A stretch of DNA of 43,325 nt, from positions 1 through 43,325 of the IMG/VR virus record IMGVR_UViG_3300047494_000040. One strand, given 5' to 3'. Below, one piece after another: positions 14,459 to 20,329 of the stretch; the first letter of the stretch is position 1, and each line of letters starts with the position of its first letter. Source of the stretch: a virus. Under the pieces are notes generated by a model. It had not been told where the DNA came from. It saw nothing but the letters and a program-made list of their open reading frames with translations, and did no database searches. Position numbers and translations under genes: made by a program.

Positions 14459-14873
14459 CGAGATCCTTAAGGGACTGGGTCAGCTGTGCTATGCGCTCCT
14501 TACGAAGCTTTCGTTCTTCCTCTGTCTCGGCGCTCGTCTCGAGAGGACCGCCTTCGTTACCCGTGAGCTCTACACGCTGCTTCACCCGTCCGTGTATCCT
14601 GTCGATTAGTGAGTTGAAAAACGTGAGGTCACCCTTCTTGATGCCTGTGAGTGCGGCCGATGCGATCCATGTCTTCATTACCGTGGGGTCAGACTCGGAC
14701 TCCTTCTTAAGCTGGTCAGGCGACACGAGCAGTATGGTGCTTACGATCTCTTCTAGGTGCTTGGAAGTGAGTTTCTTAATGGCCTTCTTAACTGGGTCGT
14801 GGGCCTTAGCGCCCAATGGATTGGCGTTGTTACCCTTCTCGAACCGTTTCCCTATCGGAGGTACCTTTGGCAT
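14448..14873 (-). CDS. Terminase small subunit-like protein (DUF5681-like)
   Basis: 141 residues from ATG 14873. The N-terminus GKRFEKGNNANPLGAKAHDP and the segment LIDRIHGRVKQRVELTGNEG match the DUF5681/TerS-like proteins that often lie next to TerL. The middle is helical; the last 30 residues form a charged helix. It would recognise packaging DNA and regulate TerL. It is the first gene of the long late run. A pair of 12-base direct repeats lies about 190 bases upstream and could belong to its binding region. Confidence 0.78.
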   Translation of the reverse strand: MPKVPPIGKRFEKGNNANPLGAKAHDPVKKAIKKLTSKHLEEIVSTILLVSPDQLKKESESDPTVMKTWIASAALTGIKKGDLTFFNSLIDRIHGRVKQRVELTGNEGGPLETSAETEEERKLRKERIAQLTQSLKDLDDK

Positions 14874-15051
14874 TACCTCGTCACTCCCGCGATATTTCCC
14901 ATATTAGTGAAGGTAATGTTAACGCATATGCTTTGGCAAGTATTACCGGAATATTTTGCTGGGTTGTTGTTTTTAGGTGTTTAAATAAAATGCTTACAGA
15001 TGGGTCTTCACAGTTCCTGGACACATTCGCGACTTAAGGATGAGTCGCCCC
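14874..15051. other. Intergenic region upstream of terS
   Basis: About 180 bases with no frame I can support. A 6-bp inverted repeat (GCGACT, 15029-15034, with AGTCGC, 15043-15048) could form a small hairpin without a T-tract. I looked for a sigma70-type promoter on the minus strand and found only a TTGCCA without a matching -10, so no promoter is called. Confidence 0.5.
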
Positions 15052-15126
15052 TTAATCAGTGAACCTAAAGAACCTTAGTGAACCTAAACATAGAACTAGC
15101 CATACCACTCCCCAGAAGTACAACAT
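15052..15126 (-). CDS. 24-residue hydrophobic micro-protein (possible)
   Basis: ATG 15126 with AAGGGG four bases upstream reads MLYFWGVVWLVLCLGSLRFF and ends FTD. This is a single membrane helix with an aromatic-basic end. An alternative ATG four bases upstream gives a 21-residue frame. It follows another hydrophobic micro-gene by 26 bases. Small size and overlap with direct repeats keep the confidence low. Confidence 0.42.
   Translation of the reverse strand: MLYFWGVVWLVLCLGSLRFFRFTD
15058..15088. repeat. Two 12-bp direct repeats upstream of terS
   Basis: AGTGAACCTAAA occurs at 15058-15069 and 15077-15088, with a diverged partial copy between them. Iterated sites upstream of terS can be TerS-binding or regulatory sites, but here they also fall inside a possible 24-codon gene. 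The repeat is certain; the role is open. Confidence 0.5.
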
Positions 15127-15151
15127 TCATCCCCTTCTTTTTAGCTTATCC

Positions 15152-15235
15152 TCACCTTAATATTATCATTAGGCACACCACTATGATTAACACACATGGG
15201 ACACCGAATATGTAGATGAGGCTGTTCAAGTTCAT
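15152..15235 (-). CDS. 27-residue membrane micro-protein
   Basis: ATG 15235 overlaps the TGA of the preceding gene (ATGA). The product is almost entirely one hydrophobic helix (MNLNSLIYIFGVPCVLIIVV, then CLMIILR). The exact overlap and ideal single-pass profile support it. It closes the micro-gene array on its terS side. Function unknown. Confidence 0.58.
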   Translation of the reverse strand: MNLNSLIYIFGVPCVLIIVVCLMIILR

Positions 15236-15654
15236 AGCTTCTCTATTTTATCTAAACGAACTTCAATAAATTTAATTAGCTCTGGCAACATGTTAGGGAC
15301 AAGTGCCTTTAAAGCATCTTTGATAGTAACTAACGTTGAGACCGCCACATCCTGCTTAGCTTGCAGGCGCTCAATTTCTGCAATTAGATTTGCGATGTCA
15401 GTGGGAGCGTTGGCAATAAATTGCGCATCTTGTTTATTTAATATTGTTCTATACGCATTCCAGCCAATAAGTTCCCTATTTTCTTTAGGTAGAGACACGC
15501 ATGACTCATCTTGAAGTGTGTAGGTATAAATACACTCACCTTGACCATGTGGGTGGTGGTTTAAATGACATTGACCAGGCCAACTTCCATAAATCCATGG
15601 CCCTGGTGTCGCAGCCTCAAGCCTAGTTTTGATGGCGGATAAGTCGAGAGTCAT
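15232..15654 (-). CDS. Ead/Ea22-like phage protein
   Basis: 140 residues from ATG 15654, overlapping the upstream TGA. It carries the recurrent phage early-protein pattern: ATPGPW near the N-terminus and DAQFIANAPTDIANLIAEIE followed by a coiled-coil RLQAK segment. Such proteins are widespread in phage early regions; function is unknown (lambda Ea22-related). A histidine/cysteine-rich patch (CHLNHHPHGQGEC) lies between. It is part of a chain of overlapping early genes. Confidence 0.7.
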   Translation of the reverse strand: MTLDLSAIKTRLEAATPGPWIYGSWPGQCHLNHHPHGQGECIYTYTLQDESCVSLPKENRELIGWNAYRTILNKQDAQFIANAPTDIANLIAEIERLQAKQDVAVSTLVTIKDALKALVPNMLPELIKFIEVRLDKIEKL

Positions 15655-15809
15655 AATTTAGCTATTGCCTCTTCTGTCCATTGATCAATCTTACTGAGGT
15701 TTTGAAGGGTGTTTGATGATGCAGATCTTGTTTTGCAAACAGGGCAAATTAGAATGCGAACATCGTCACTCACATCAACCCAAATTGGGTTACATTCTTT
15801 ACATTTCAC
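15651..15809 (-). CDS. 52-residue zinc-ribbon protein
   Basis: Starts at GTG 15809 (GGAG six bases upstream) and ends at TGA 15651-15653, overlapping the next ATG. It has MKCKECNPIW and, 20 residues later, ICPVCKTR: two CxxC pairs, a zinc ribbon. The C-terminal half is an amphipathic helix. The frame extends upstream without another start, so GTG is the best choice. Likely a nucleic-acid or protein adaptor; no specific role is visible. Confidence 0.65.
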   Translation of the reverse strand: MKCKECNPIWVDVSDDVRILICPVCKTRSASSNTLQNLSKIDQWTEEAIAKL

Positions 15810-15840
15810 TTCCCACTCCCGCGCACCATATCTAATGGGA

Positions 15841-16038
15841 TCATAGTTCTACCCTTCTAAGGGCAGACATAAACCGCTTCATTTGTTTTTTTGTAAAGGT
15901 TATTTGATTTGCATCTGGCGCATCTTTAAATCTAGCTATTCTAATATTAAGCTCACCATTTAAATCAATAAATACTTCTATATGGCTTGTGTTGCCAATT
16001 GAAGGATAAGACCTTGAGGCTTTAAAAATGTTTTTCAT
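15841..16038 (-). CDS. Hypothetical 65-residue protein
   Basis: ATG 16038 overlaps the upstream TGA and follows GGAGAAGAA, a ribosome-site cassette repeated elsewhere in this array. The protein has alternating strands (SHIEVFIDLNGELNIRIARF) and a basic helix at the end (TKKQMKRFMSALRRVEL). No family recognised. Confidence 0.62.
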   Translation of the reverse strand: MKNIFKASRSYPSIGNTSHIEVFIDLNGELNIRIARFKDAPDANQITFTKKQMKRFMSALRRVEL

Positions 16039-16163
16039 TTCTTCTCCCCGCGCACGTAGGGGTAGTATGGGTATTTAAAGGAATATGCCGTGAATTTAGT
16101 TGTTAGGGTTGTCATCTCAAAACAGTACATCCTGAATATTTTAGTAAGTATCCAGTGTCTCAT
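16035..16163 (-). CDS. Hypothetical 42-residue protein
   Basis: ATG 16163 to TGA 16035-16037, overlapping the next ATG by ATGA. It reads MRHWILTKIFRMYCFEMTTL and ends in a Tyr/Pro-rich stretch and GEKK. It fills the gap between two genes in the chain exactly, which supports it. No function suggested. Confidence 0.52.
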   Translation of the reverse strand: MRHWILTKIFRMYCFEMTTLTTKFTAYSFKYPYYPYVRGEKK

Positions 16164-16165
16164 TT

Positions 16166-16753
16166 TTACTCTTCAACCATAGAACGGTATTTTGTCAAGA
16201 CTACACAACATGGACATAGCTCTGGTTGTTTCATGTAGTCATCGCAGAAACAGGCACGCTCACACGCCTTAACCATCTCCAGTACGAGAGCGTCAAAGGC
16301 TGGGTCAACTTCTCGATAAACTACAAATTCGTATTCTACCGAACTTACTGAGGGCTGAATTAGTTTTTCTTCTTTTAAAATTCGCTCTCTAAGCTTCATC
16401 CTTCTCGGCTCCTTAACATATGAGCATAGTGGGCCATGAGTACCAACTGGGCAATCACATTGATCTCTAAGCTTCATCCTTCTCGACCTTTCACATAGGC
16501 GTCGTATTTGGCTAAAACTTGTTCCGCAAACTCTGAAACCGTTACAGTTACATGATCGCCCATTAGGAAGTATTCCATTTGAAATATTATTCAACGCCTC
16601 AACCATCTCTTCAACCAAAGCGTCGTACTCGGGTGAGACTTCAACGTAAAATTTAGCTCCTCTAGGTCCATAAGCAAATATATCCTCATCGGGTACAATA
16701 ACTGGTGTTTCAGCGTCGGGATAACCAATCCAAAGACCTCGTTTATTCTTCAT
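16166..16753 (-). CDS. Cys-rich protein built from duplicated modules
   Basis: 195 residues from ATG 16753 (MKNKRGLW), overlapping the upstream stop. It contains two copies of a module: FYVEVSPEYDALVEEMVEAL (about 36-55) and VYREVDPAFDALVLEMVKA (about 144-162), each followed by a cysteine-rich segment (CNCNGFRVCG; CFCDDYMKQPELCPCC). Two internal RRMKLR segments look like former gene starts now read through. A third copy of the module is in the upstream gene. The product seems to be an in-frame fusion after tandem duplication. The Cys clusters could bind metal. Function unknown. Confidence 0.6.
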   Translation of the reverse strand: MKNKRGLWIGYPDAETPVIVPDEDIFAYGPRGAKFYVEVSPEYDALVEEMVEALNNISNGILPNGRSCNCNGFRVCGTSFSQIRRLCERSRRMKLRDQCDCPVGTHGPLCSYVKEPRRMKLRERILKEEKLIQPSVSSVEYEFVVYREVDPAFDALVLEMVKACERACFCDDYMKQPELCPCCVVLTKYRSMVEE

Positions 16754-17057
16754 CCGATTCACTCCCATAGGCGTAGTATTTGGTTAAACAGCGCTGGATT
16801 GTTTCGAGTCTATTTTTATATTGAATAGTTAACCGGTTATCACCGATTAGATCATCTCCACAAAGATCATCGGAATGCCAATTTAGGTAATTCAAATCGT
16901 CGTTAAGCGCCCCAACCAACTCCAGTACTAGAGCGTCAAAGGCTGGGTCGACTTCGCGACAAAGTATTTCGTTTTCAATTCCTGGATAAACTCTAGTGTC
17001 ACCCTCTGCACCCCAGATACCAGTCCGGGCATAAACAGTGAACTCACGCTTTTTCAT
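16743..17057 (-). CDS. Paralogue of the duplicated-module family
   Basis: 104 residues from ATG 17057, inside the end of the previous frame (GGATGAAAAAG context). It has CREVDPAFDALVLELVGAL, nearly identical to the module in the downstream gene; at DNA level 16920-16963 and 16277-16320 differ at only a few positions over 44 bases. The C-terminal part (LETIQRCLTKYYAYGSESDEE) parallels VVLTKYRSMVEE of the neighbour. Recent local duplication is evident; function unknown. Confidence 0.62.
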   Translation of the reverse strand: MKKREFTVYARTGIWGAEGDTRVYPGIENEILCREVDPAFDALVLELVGALNDDLNYLNWHSDDLCGDDLIGDNRLTIQYKNRLETIQRCLTKYYAYGSESDEE

Positions 17058-17154
17058 CCTTCTCGACCTCCCTAACTCGAGCAAGTTTCTTGGGCCTTTT
17101 GTTTAAAGCCTGTTCTTTCCTTCGCTTCTCTACTTCAATCTTAGAATTATTCAT
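17044..17154 (-). CDS. 36-residue basic helical protein
   Basis: ATG 17154, overlapping the previous stop by 8 bases. The product (MNNSKIEVEKRRKEQALNKR, then PKKLARVREVEKDEKA) is highly charged and helical. Small, coupled at both ends. No family recognised. Confidence 0.5.
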   Translation of the reverse strand: MNNSKIEVEKRRKEQALNKRPKKLARVREVEKDEKA

Positions 17155-17395
17155 TGAGATAAGCGCGCCATTTGGAAAGAGCTTTACATTCATCACAGTT
17201 ATTACAGATCTCATATACTTGATGAGCCTGGAAAACATCCGAACACCTTATCACATCAATCAACCCCTGCACCTCGCTCATGAGATCTTCAACGCCTTGG
17301 TTGTAGCCGAGTTTAATATCATAAGTGTCCGCATCGATGCCTTGCTTAGCTATCAGAGCATCCCGGCGCTCTATCAGTCGTTTTGGGAGTTTCAT
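17147..17395 (-). CDS. Hypothetical 82-residue protein
   Basis: ATG 17395 overlaps the upstream TGA by ATGA. It starts MKLPKRLIERRDALIAK and has a late ICNNCDECKALSKWRAYL segment with three cysteines. The preceding 35-residue gene also begins MKLP. Helical, cytoplasmic; unknown role in the early array. Confidence 0.6.
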   Translation of the reverse strand: MKLPKRLIERRDALIAKQGIDADTYDIKLGYNQGVEDLMSEVQGLIDVIRCSDVFQAHQVYEICNNCDECKALSKWRAYLNE

Positions 17396-17499
17396 TTCTT
17401 AAAGCTCCTATATTCTTGGCAAAACCGACAGTAGTAACCACGCTCAGTCATGTAGCCTAAGTTGTGAAATATTTTACATAGAAATGAGGGGAGTTTCAT
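17392..17499 (-). CDS. 35-residue Cys-containing micro-protein
   Basis: ATG 17499 to TGA 17392-17394, with ATGA overlaps at both ends. It reads MKLPSFLCKIFHNLGYMTER and GYYCRFCQEYRSFKK, with a CxxC pair near the end. Exact junctions on both sides support it. Confidence 0.55.
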   Translation of the reverse strand: MKLPSFLCKIFHNLGYMTERGYYCRFCQEYRSFKK

Positions 17500-17711
17500 T
17501 CTTCACCGCCTGTTCCGAGAAGTGCTTTGCGGGCTGTCTCTAAAGTATACTCACAAGTATCATCCTGGATTATTTTCTCAAGCGCCGCCTCGAGTGCGCG
17601 AACGCGTGTAATGAGCCATAAGGCGTCGTCTTTTACGATGTTGACTATTGCTGGAGAATCATTTGGGCCTAATGACCTCGCAATATATCCCAAACGATCT
17701 TGTGGCGTCAT
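17496..17711 (-). CDS. Hypothetical 71-residue early protein
   Basis: ATG 17711 overlaps the upstream TGA. Helical throughout: LGYIARSLGPNDSPAIVNIV, then ALWLITRVRALEAALEKIIQ and an ETARKALL segment, a pattern common in small phage proteins of unknown function (ALEAAL-type coiled coil). No catalytic motif. Confidence 0.6.
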   Translation of the reverse strand: MTPQDRLGYIARSLGPNDSPAIVNIVKDDALWLITRVRALEAALEKIIQDDTCEYTLETARKALLGTGGEE

Positions 17712-17905
17712 AACTCACCTACGTATTCAAAGTTGTCTAGATAGTCAGGGCCAAAAATACAGGTGACTCCGTTCTTATTTTCGCAGGCCTCACCTATATA
17801 TTGAAAATAGTTAGCCACCACAGGGTCAATACTGATTTCTACATTGGCATAGCACTGCCATGAAATCATGAGCTCACCAGTGGGCGGGAAAATCCAAACT
17901 CTCAC
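17708..17905 (-). CDS. Hypothetical 65-residue protein
   Basis: Start GTG 17905 (MRVWIFPPTGELMISWQC) overlaps the preceding TGA (GTGA). The frame runs 30 codons further upstream, but that part overlaps the previous gene. A later ATG (17869) is an alternative. The protein is beta-rich and acidic (DPVVANYFQYIGEACENKNG) with three cysteines. Unknown function. Confidence 0.55.
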   Translation of the reverse strand: MRVWIFPPTGELMISWQCYANVEISIDPVVANYFQYIGEACENKNGVTCIFGPDYLDNFEYVGEL

Positions 17906-18057
17906 TCGGCACCTTCGCAGACGCCCATGTCCTCTAGAATTACCAGATGCTCGATGTCGTGCTGGATCTTGTTGAGCTTTGTAAATAAGTTCCAAACTAA
18001 AATCATCGCGCCGATTAGATAAATGTAGCGTTCAACTTCTTTGATATTTAGTTTCAT
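17902..18057 (-). CDS. 51-residue single-pass membrane protein
   Basis: ATG 18057 overlaps the upstream TGA by ATGA and follows GGAGAAGAA. It has one hydrophobic helix (YIYLIGAMILVWNLF, about 11-25) and a short coiled-coil tail (TKLNKIQHDIEHLVILED). Exact overlaps on both sides. Possibly membrane-active during early infection (inference). Confidence 0.6.
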   Translation of the reverse strand: MKLNIKEVERYIYLIGAMILVWNLFTKLNKIQHDIEHLVILEDMGVCEGAE

Positions 18058-18239
18058 TTCTTCTCCGCAGGCTGAGAGCCAGTTGTAAGTTTTAGTAACA
18101 AAGCCTCGATACGATCAAGCTGATCTTTAACGCTATAGTATTCTGTAGAGTGCGGCGCCGGGTTTGTACAAATACAATCATTGTGCTCCTTTGGTCTCTG
18201 AGACGTTGGGATATTACCACTACAGTTTTTGCATTTCAT
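18054..18239 (-). CDS. 61-residue Cys-rich protein
   Basis: ATG 18239 overlaps the upstream TGA. MKCKNCSGNIP and CICTNP give a CxxC and a CxC that could bind zinc; the C-terminal half is a coiled coil (VKDQLDRIEALLLKLT) ending SQPAEKK. The same last codons occur in the next gene upstream. Confidence 0.6.
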   Translation of the reverse strand: MKCKNCSGNIPTSQRPKEHNDCICTNPAPHSTEYYSVKDQLDRIEALLLKLTTGSQPAEKK

Positions 18240-18439
18240 TTCTTCTCCGCAGGCTCCGAACCTTTGTTAAAAAGATATTCAAACATCTGCTTCGCCTCAT
18301 CAGCCGTAAGTAAACTTGTTCCATAACGAGGGTTATAATTTGGGTTCGATGCGCATGTGTCGCTACACACCGTCTTTGGTAACTCCCAAGCTAAAAATCG
18401 GTCCACAAGGTAGTCAATTCTTGATTCTTCTTTATTCAT
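18236..18439 (-). CDS. Hypothetical 67-residue early protein
   Basis: ATG 18439 overlaps the upstream TGA. It reads MNKEESRIDYLVDRFLAWEL, CSDTCASNPNY and LLTADEAKQMFEYLF, a pattern familiar from small phage proteins of unknown function. It ends SEPAEKK, whose codons form the ribosome site of the next gene. Confidence 0.62.
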   Translation of the reverse strand: MNKEESRIDYLVDRFLAWELPKTVCSDTCASNPNYNPRYGTSLLTADEAKQMFEYLFNKGSEPAEKK

Positions 18440-18615
18440 TTCTTCTTCACTTTCTCCAGTGCTTCACGAGCCACATACTCAGCGCCCGTATATCCAACTT
18501 TTACAATTTCTTCTAATGCTGAACGCATTATTTTATTTTCCACGCTAAGCTTCTGCACCTGCTTGAACAGTTTCTCTGAATTAGCGAGTAGGTCGGACAG
18601 TGTGGGGTCAGTCAT
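18436..18615 (-). CDS. 59-residue helical protein
   Basis: ATG 18615 overlaps the upstream TGA and the stop 18436-18438 overlaps the next ATG. Sequence MTDPTLSDLLANSEKLFKQV, then a coiled coil (QKLSVENKIMRSALEEIV) and a Lys-rich tail. Clear codon-level continuity with its neighbours. Function unknown. Confidence 0.62.
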   Translation of the reverse strand: MTDPTLSDLLANSEKLFKQVQKLSVENKIMRSALEEIVKVGYTGAEYVAREALEKVKKK

Positions 18616-18818
18616 TTACTTTTACGCCATCTCTTAATTTGTTCGTTGCGTCCTTTACGACAAACAATGCATCTACATCCACGGGTATAACCGCTTGTGC
18701 CGTGTGGATTGGATCGCAGATACATATCAGCGCAGATTTCTCTAACGTCTTTAGGAATGCGTTTGTCTTCGCTGAAGGCTTGCATCCACATAGCTAGTTC
18801 AGTCTTTGTGATATTCAT
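18612..18818 (-). CDS. 68-residue Cys/Arg-rich protein
   Basis: I chose ATG 18818 because GAGGAG lies five bases upstream; a GTG at 18848 overlapping the previous stop is an alternative. It has an N-terminal helix (ELAMWMQAFSEDKRIPKD) and a C-terminal GYTRGCRCIVCRKGRNEQIK with three cysteines in a basic setting, typical of small nucleic-acid binding proteins. The downstream stop overlaps the next ATG. Confidence 0.6.
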   Translation of the reverse strand: MNITKTELAMWMQAFSEDKRIPKDVREICADMYLRSNPHGTSGYTRGCRCIVCRKGRNEQIKRWRKSK

Positions 18819-18844
18819 CTCACTCCTCGCTTCATGTGATGCGG

Positions 18845-19111
18845 TCACTCTCTTTGTTCGGAAACTGATGGGAGCAGTTTGACTTCTTTAATTTCTGAAA
18901 CATCTTTGCCAAAAATAAGAACATGGCATTCCTTCACACTTAATCCTTTTAGGTATGTTTTTCGTCCATTCTTTTGAATTATTATAGTCCCATCGTGGTC
19001 TTTCCATGATGAGCCACTAGGACTTGGATCTGACTCCCAATGCTCATATGCCTCTAGAGAAGCCACGTCTTGAGGATCAATCGCGAATTTATCTGTTACA
19101 AAAACTAACAT
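18845..19111 (-). CDS. Hypothetical 88-residue protein
   Basis: ATG 19111 preceded by GAGGAG (19116-19121), the same GAGGAGTGAGATG start context as the next gene. Compact alpha/beta sequence: VFVTDKFAIDPQDVASLEAY, GTIIIQKNGRKTYLKGLSVK, VLIFGKDV. No family recognised. Confidence 0.6.
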   Translation of the reverse strand: MLVFVTDKFAIDPQDVASLEAYEHWESDPSPSGSSWKDHDGTIIIQKNGRKTYLKGLSVKECHVLIFGKDVSEIKEVKLLPSVSEQRE

Positions 19112-19126
19112 CTCACTCCTCAACGC

Positions 19127-19312
19127 TTAGGGGTTAGGCTTTTTACTGACATAAACATTGTCCCCTTCATGGACGACAACGCCTGCTTTTTTAATCGCCT
19201 CAACTATCCGGTCTTCAATCCCAAAATATTGTCTAAACGCCCAGAATCTCGCGAGAGCGTATCCGGCTGCTAATCCTGAAATAAAACCTATAATCCATGG
19301 ATCTATTTTCAT
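19127..19312 (-). CDS. 61-residue membrane protein
   Basis: ATG 19312 overlaps the upstream TGA by ATGA. One N-terminal membrane helix (PWIIGFISGLAAGYALARFW) with Gly/Ala small-residue packing, then an amphipathic helix (GIEDRIVEAIKKAG) and a short strand. It resembles small phage membrane proteins of the holin or superinfection type, but there is no direct evidence. Confidence 0.6.
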   Translation of the reverse strand: MKIDPWIIGFISGLAAGYALARFWAFRQYFGIEDRIVEAIKKAGVVVHEGDNVYVSKKPNP

Positions 19313-19425
19313 TTAAATCCTTTCAAGTTACGAGTTATGGGCTCGATTAATTTGTGCGAGTTTTTTGTTAATCTCTCTTGGATCCTCGCAAACGCCAAGT
19401 TCATTTGAGTGCTACTCAACCTCAT
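19309..19425 (-). CDS. 38-residue basic protein
   Basis: ATG 19425 to TGA 19309-19311, overlapping the next ATG. Reads MRLSSTQMNLAFARIQERLT and a basic tail. The ribosome site is weak and an internal ATG at codon 8 is possible. The exact downstream overlap is the main support. Confidence 0.42.
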   Translation of the reverse strand: MRLSSTQMNLAFARIQERLTKNSHKLIEPITRNLKGFK

Positions 19426-19483
19426 ATGTTTGCCCGATTCCTTAGCCTGCCTCGGGCTAGCAGATGACCGACACTCATTCCCC

Positions 19484-19498
19484 AAAAAGCGCCGCGCT
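19484..19498 (-). terminator. Possible small intrinsic terminator
   Basis: On the minus strand AGCG CGG CGCT followed by TTTTT. The stem has only four base pairs, so termination would be weak at best. Confidence 0.35.
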
Positions 19499-19629
19499 AA
19501 ATTAAAGATGCGGGCCAGGCTTGATTCTGGCTTTCGGTTTTAATCGTGGTCTCTGGCAAATCCCGAGCATACCGACACTCCTGAATCTGCTACCTGCCAC
19601 TATCTCTTGCGTGTCCATAATTATTACTG

Positions 19630-19643
19630 CTGGCGTACGCCAG
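19630..19643. promoter_or_regulatory. Perfect 14-bp palindrome (possible operator)
   Basis: CTGGCGTACGCCAG is its own reverse complement. It lies in a gap between gene runs, where a dimeric regulator could bind. No promoter elements could be placed next to it. Confidence 0.4.
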
Positions 19644-19666
19644 TCATTCCACGCCGCCACATCAAA

Positions 19667-19816
19667 CTATTTTAACTCCTCGCATTGCTTCACACTCTTT
19701 ACTTTGTCTATGCACTTACTCCACCTAGCTTGCTGGATATCCTGCTCATGGCACGTGCCTAAGGCGGCTACCACGCATAACGTAATTATAAGTATCGCTA
19801 GGAATGAGTCGGTCAT
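19667..19816 (-). CDS. 49-residue secreted Cys protein
   Basis: ATG 19816 overlaps the preceding TGA by ATGA. The N-terminus is a hydrophobic signal or anchor (MTDSFLAILIITLCVVAALG) followed by TCHEQD and a charged tail with two more cysteines. LGTC is close to, but not, a standard lipobox because Thr precedes the Cys. Likely exported to the periplasm or anchored in the membrane; role unknown. Confidence 0.58.
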   Translation of the reverse strand: MTDSFLAILIITLCVVAALGTCHEQDIQQARWSKCIDKVKSVKQCEELK

Positions 19817-19989
19817 CTGAGAACCAACGTGTGGCCATGCAGTCCGCCTAATAAATAAATCACTAAGATGAGCACTAAAACTGCAAGTGCTGCGTTTTTG
19901 AATGGCGCTGGCATGGGAAGTAGCGATTGAACGACGTACGCTAAAAGACCGAACACGATTAGGACGATTAACAGACTAATAAGATCCAT
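19813..19989 (-). CDS. 58-residue two-helix membrane protein (Thivi_2564-like)
   Basis: ATG 19989, directly after the upstream stop. Two hydrophobic helices, LISLLIVLIVFGLLAYVV and LAVLVLILVIYLLGGL, are joined by LPMPAPFKNA. This looks like the small bacterial Thivi_2564-type membrane family found in many phages. A holin-like role is possible but it sits far from the lysis genes. Coupled by ATGA to the secreted Cys protein. Confidence 0.65.
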   Translation of the reverse strand: MDLISLLIVLIVFGLLAYVVQSLLPMPAPFKNAALAVLVLILVIYLLGGLHGHTLVLR

Positions 19990-20328
19990 TTATTTTATTT
20001 CCTCGTATGTTGTGATTGTTTTTTCTTTTAAACGAGCGCCACAGCTACATCGATAGACTGAATCATAGCCATGTGGCACTTCAGTCTTAGTTGTATTTTT
20101 GTGATCACATGGTTTTATTTCTTGAATATTGATGAGTAAGGCTTTGTGGGTCGGACTATCCTTCTCGTTATCAATCCACACTTCTGTTGCGTCCTCTGGT
20201 CGGTAAACAACCTTACCCTCGCGCTCGAGTTTAGCATTTGCCAGAGTCGTTGCTGCTAAAGTTGGTATCATGTTGTGATACGCGCTTCCTGCTATAACAA
20301 AGTCTTCTGTATCAAAAAATGGTTTCAT
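19990..20328 (-). CDS. Hypothetical protein with C-terminal zinc-binding motif
   Basis: 112 residues. The start ATG 20328 (MKPFFDTEDF) follows the RecT-like stop by one base; the upstream extension overlaps RecT. N-terminal helical region (AGSAYHNMIPTLAATTLANA), middle EVWIDNEKDS, C-terminus PCDHKNTTKTE and YRCSCGARLKE with Cys/His residues fit for zinc. Such a C-terminal CDH...CSCG motif is common in small phage proteins. Function unknown. Confidence 0.65.
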   Translation of the reverse strand: MKPFFDTEDFVIAGSAYHNMIPTLAATTLANAKLEREGKVVYRPEDATEVWIDNEKDSPTHKALLINIQEIKPCDHKNTTKTEVPHGYDSVYRCSCGARLKEKTITTYEEIK

Positions 20329-20329
20329 A

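Larger units (their letters stand above)
19426..19666. other. 241-bp intergenic region with hairpin and palindrome
   Basis: No convincing gene; a 38-codon minus frame (19502-19618) lacks a ribosome site. The region holds a perfect 14-bp palindrome CTGGCGTACGCCAG (19630-19643) and a short GC hairpin followed by TTTTT on the minus strand (19498-19484), a possible weak terminator. It also holds one arm of a long-distance inverted repeat (19461-19481 with 19801-19819). This looks like a regulatory break between two gene runs. Confidence 0.5.

Noticed and set aside
14874-15051. Late promoter upstream of terS
   Set aside because: TTGCCA is followed at 17 bases by TTACCT, which matches the -10 consensus at only two positions.
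19521-19820. 99-codon plus-strand frame
   Set aside because: It is antisense to two coupled minus genes, has no ribosome site and reads as Ser/Thr/His-rich noise.
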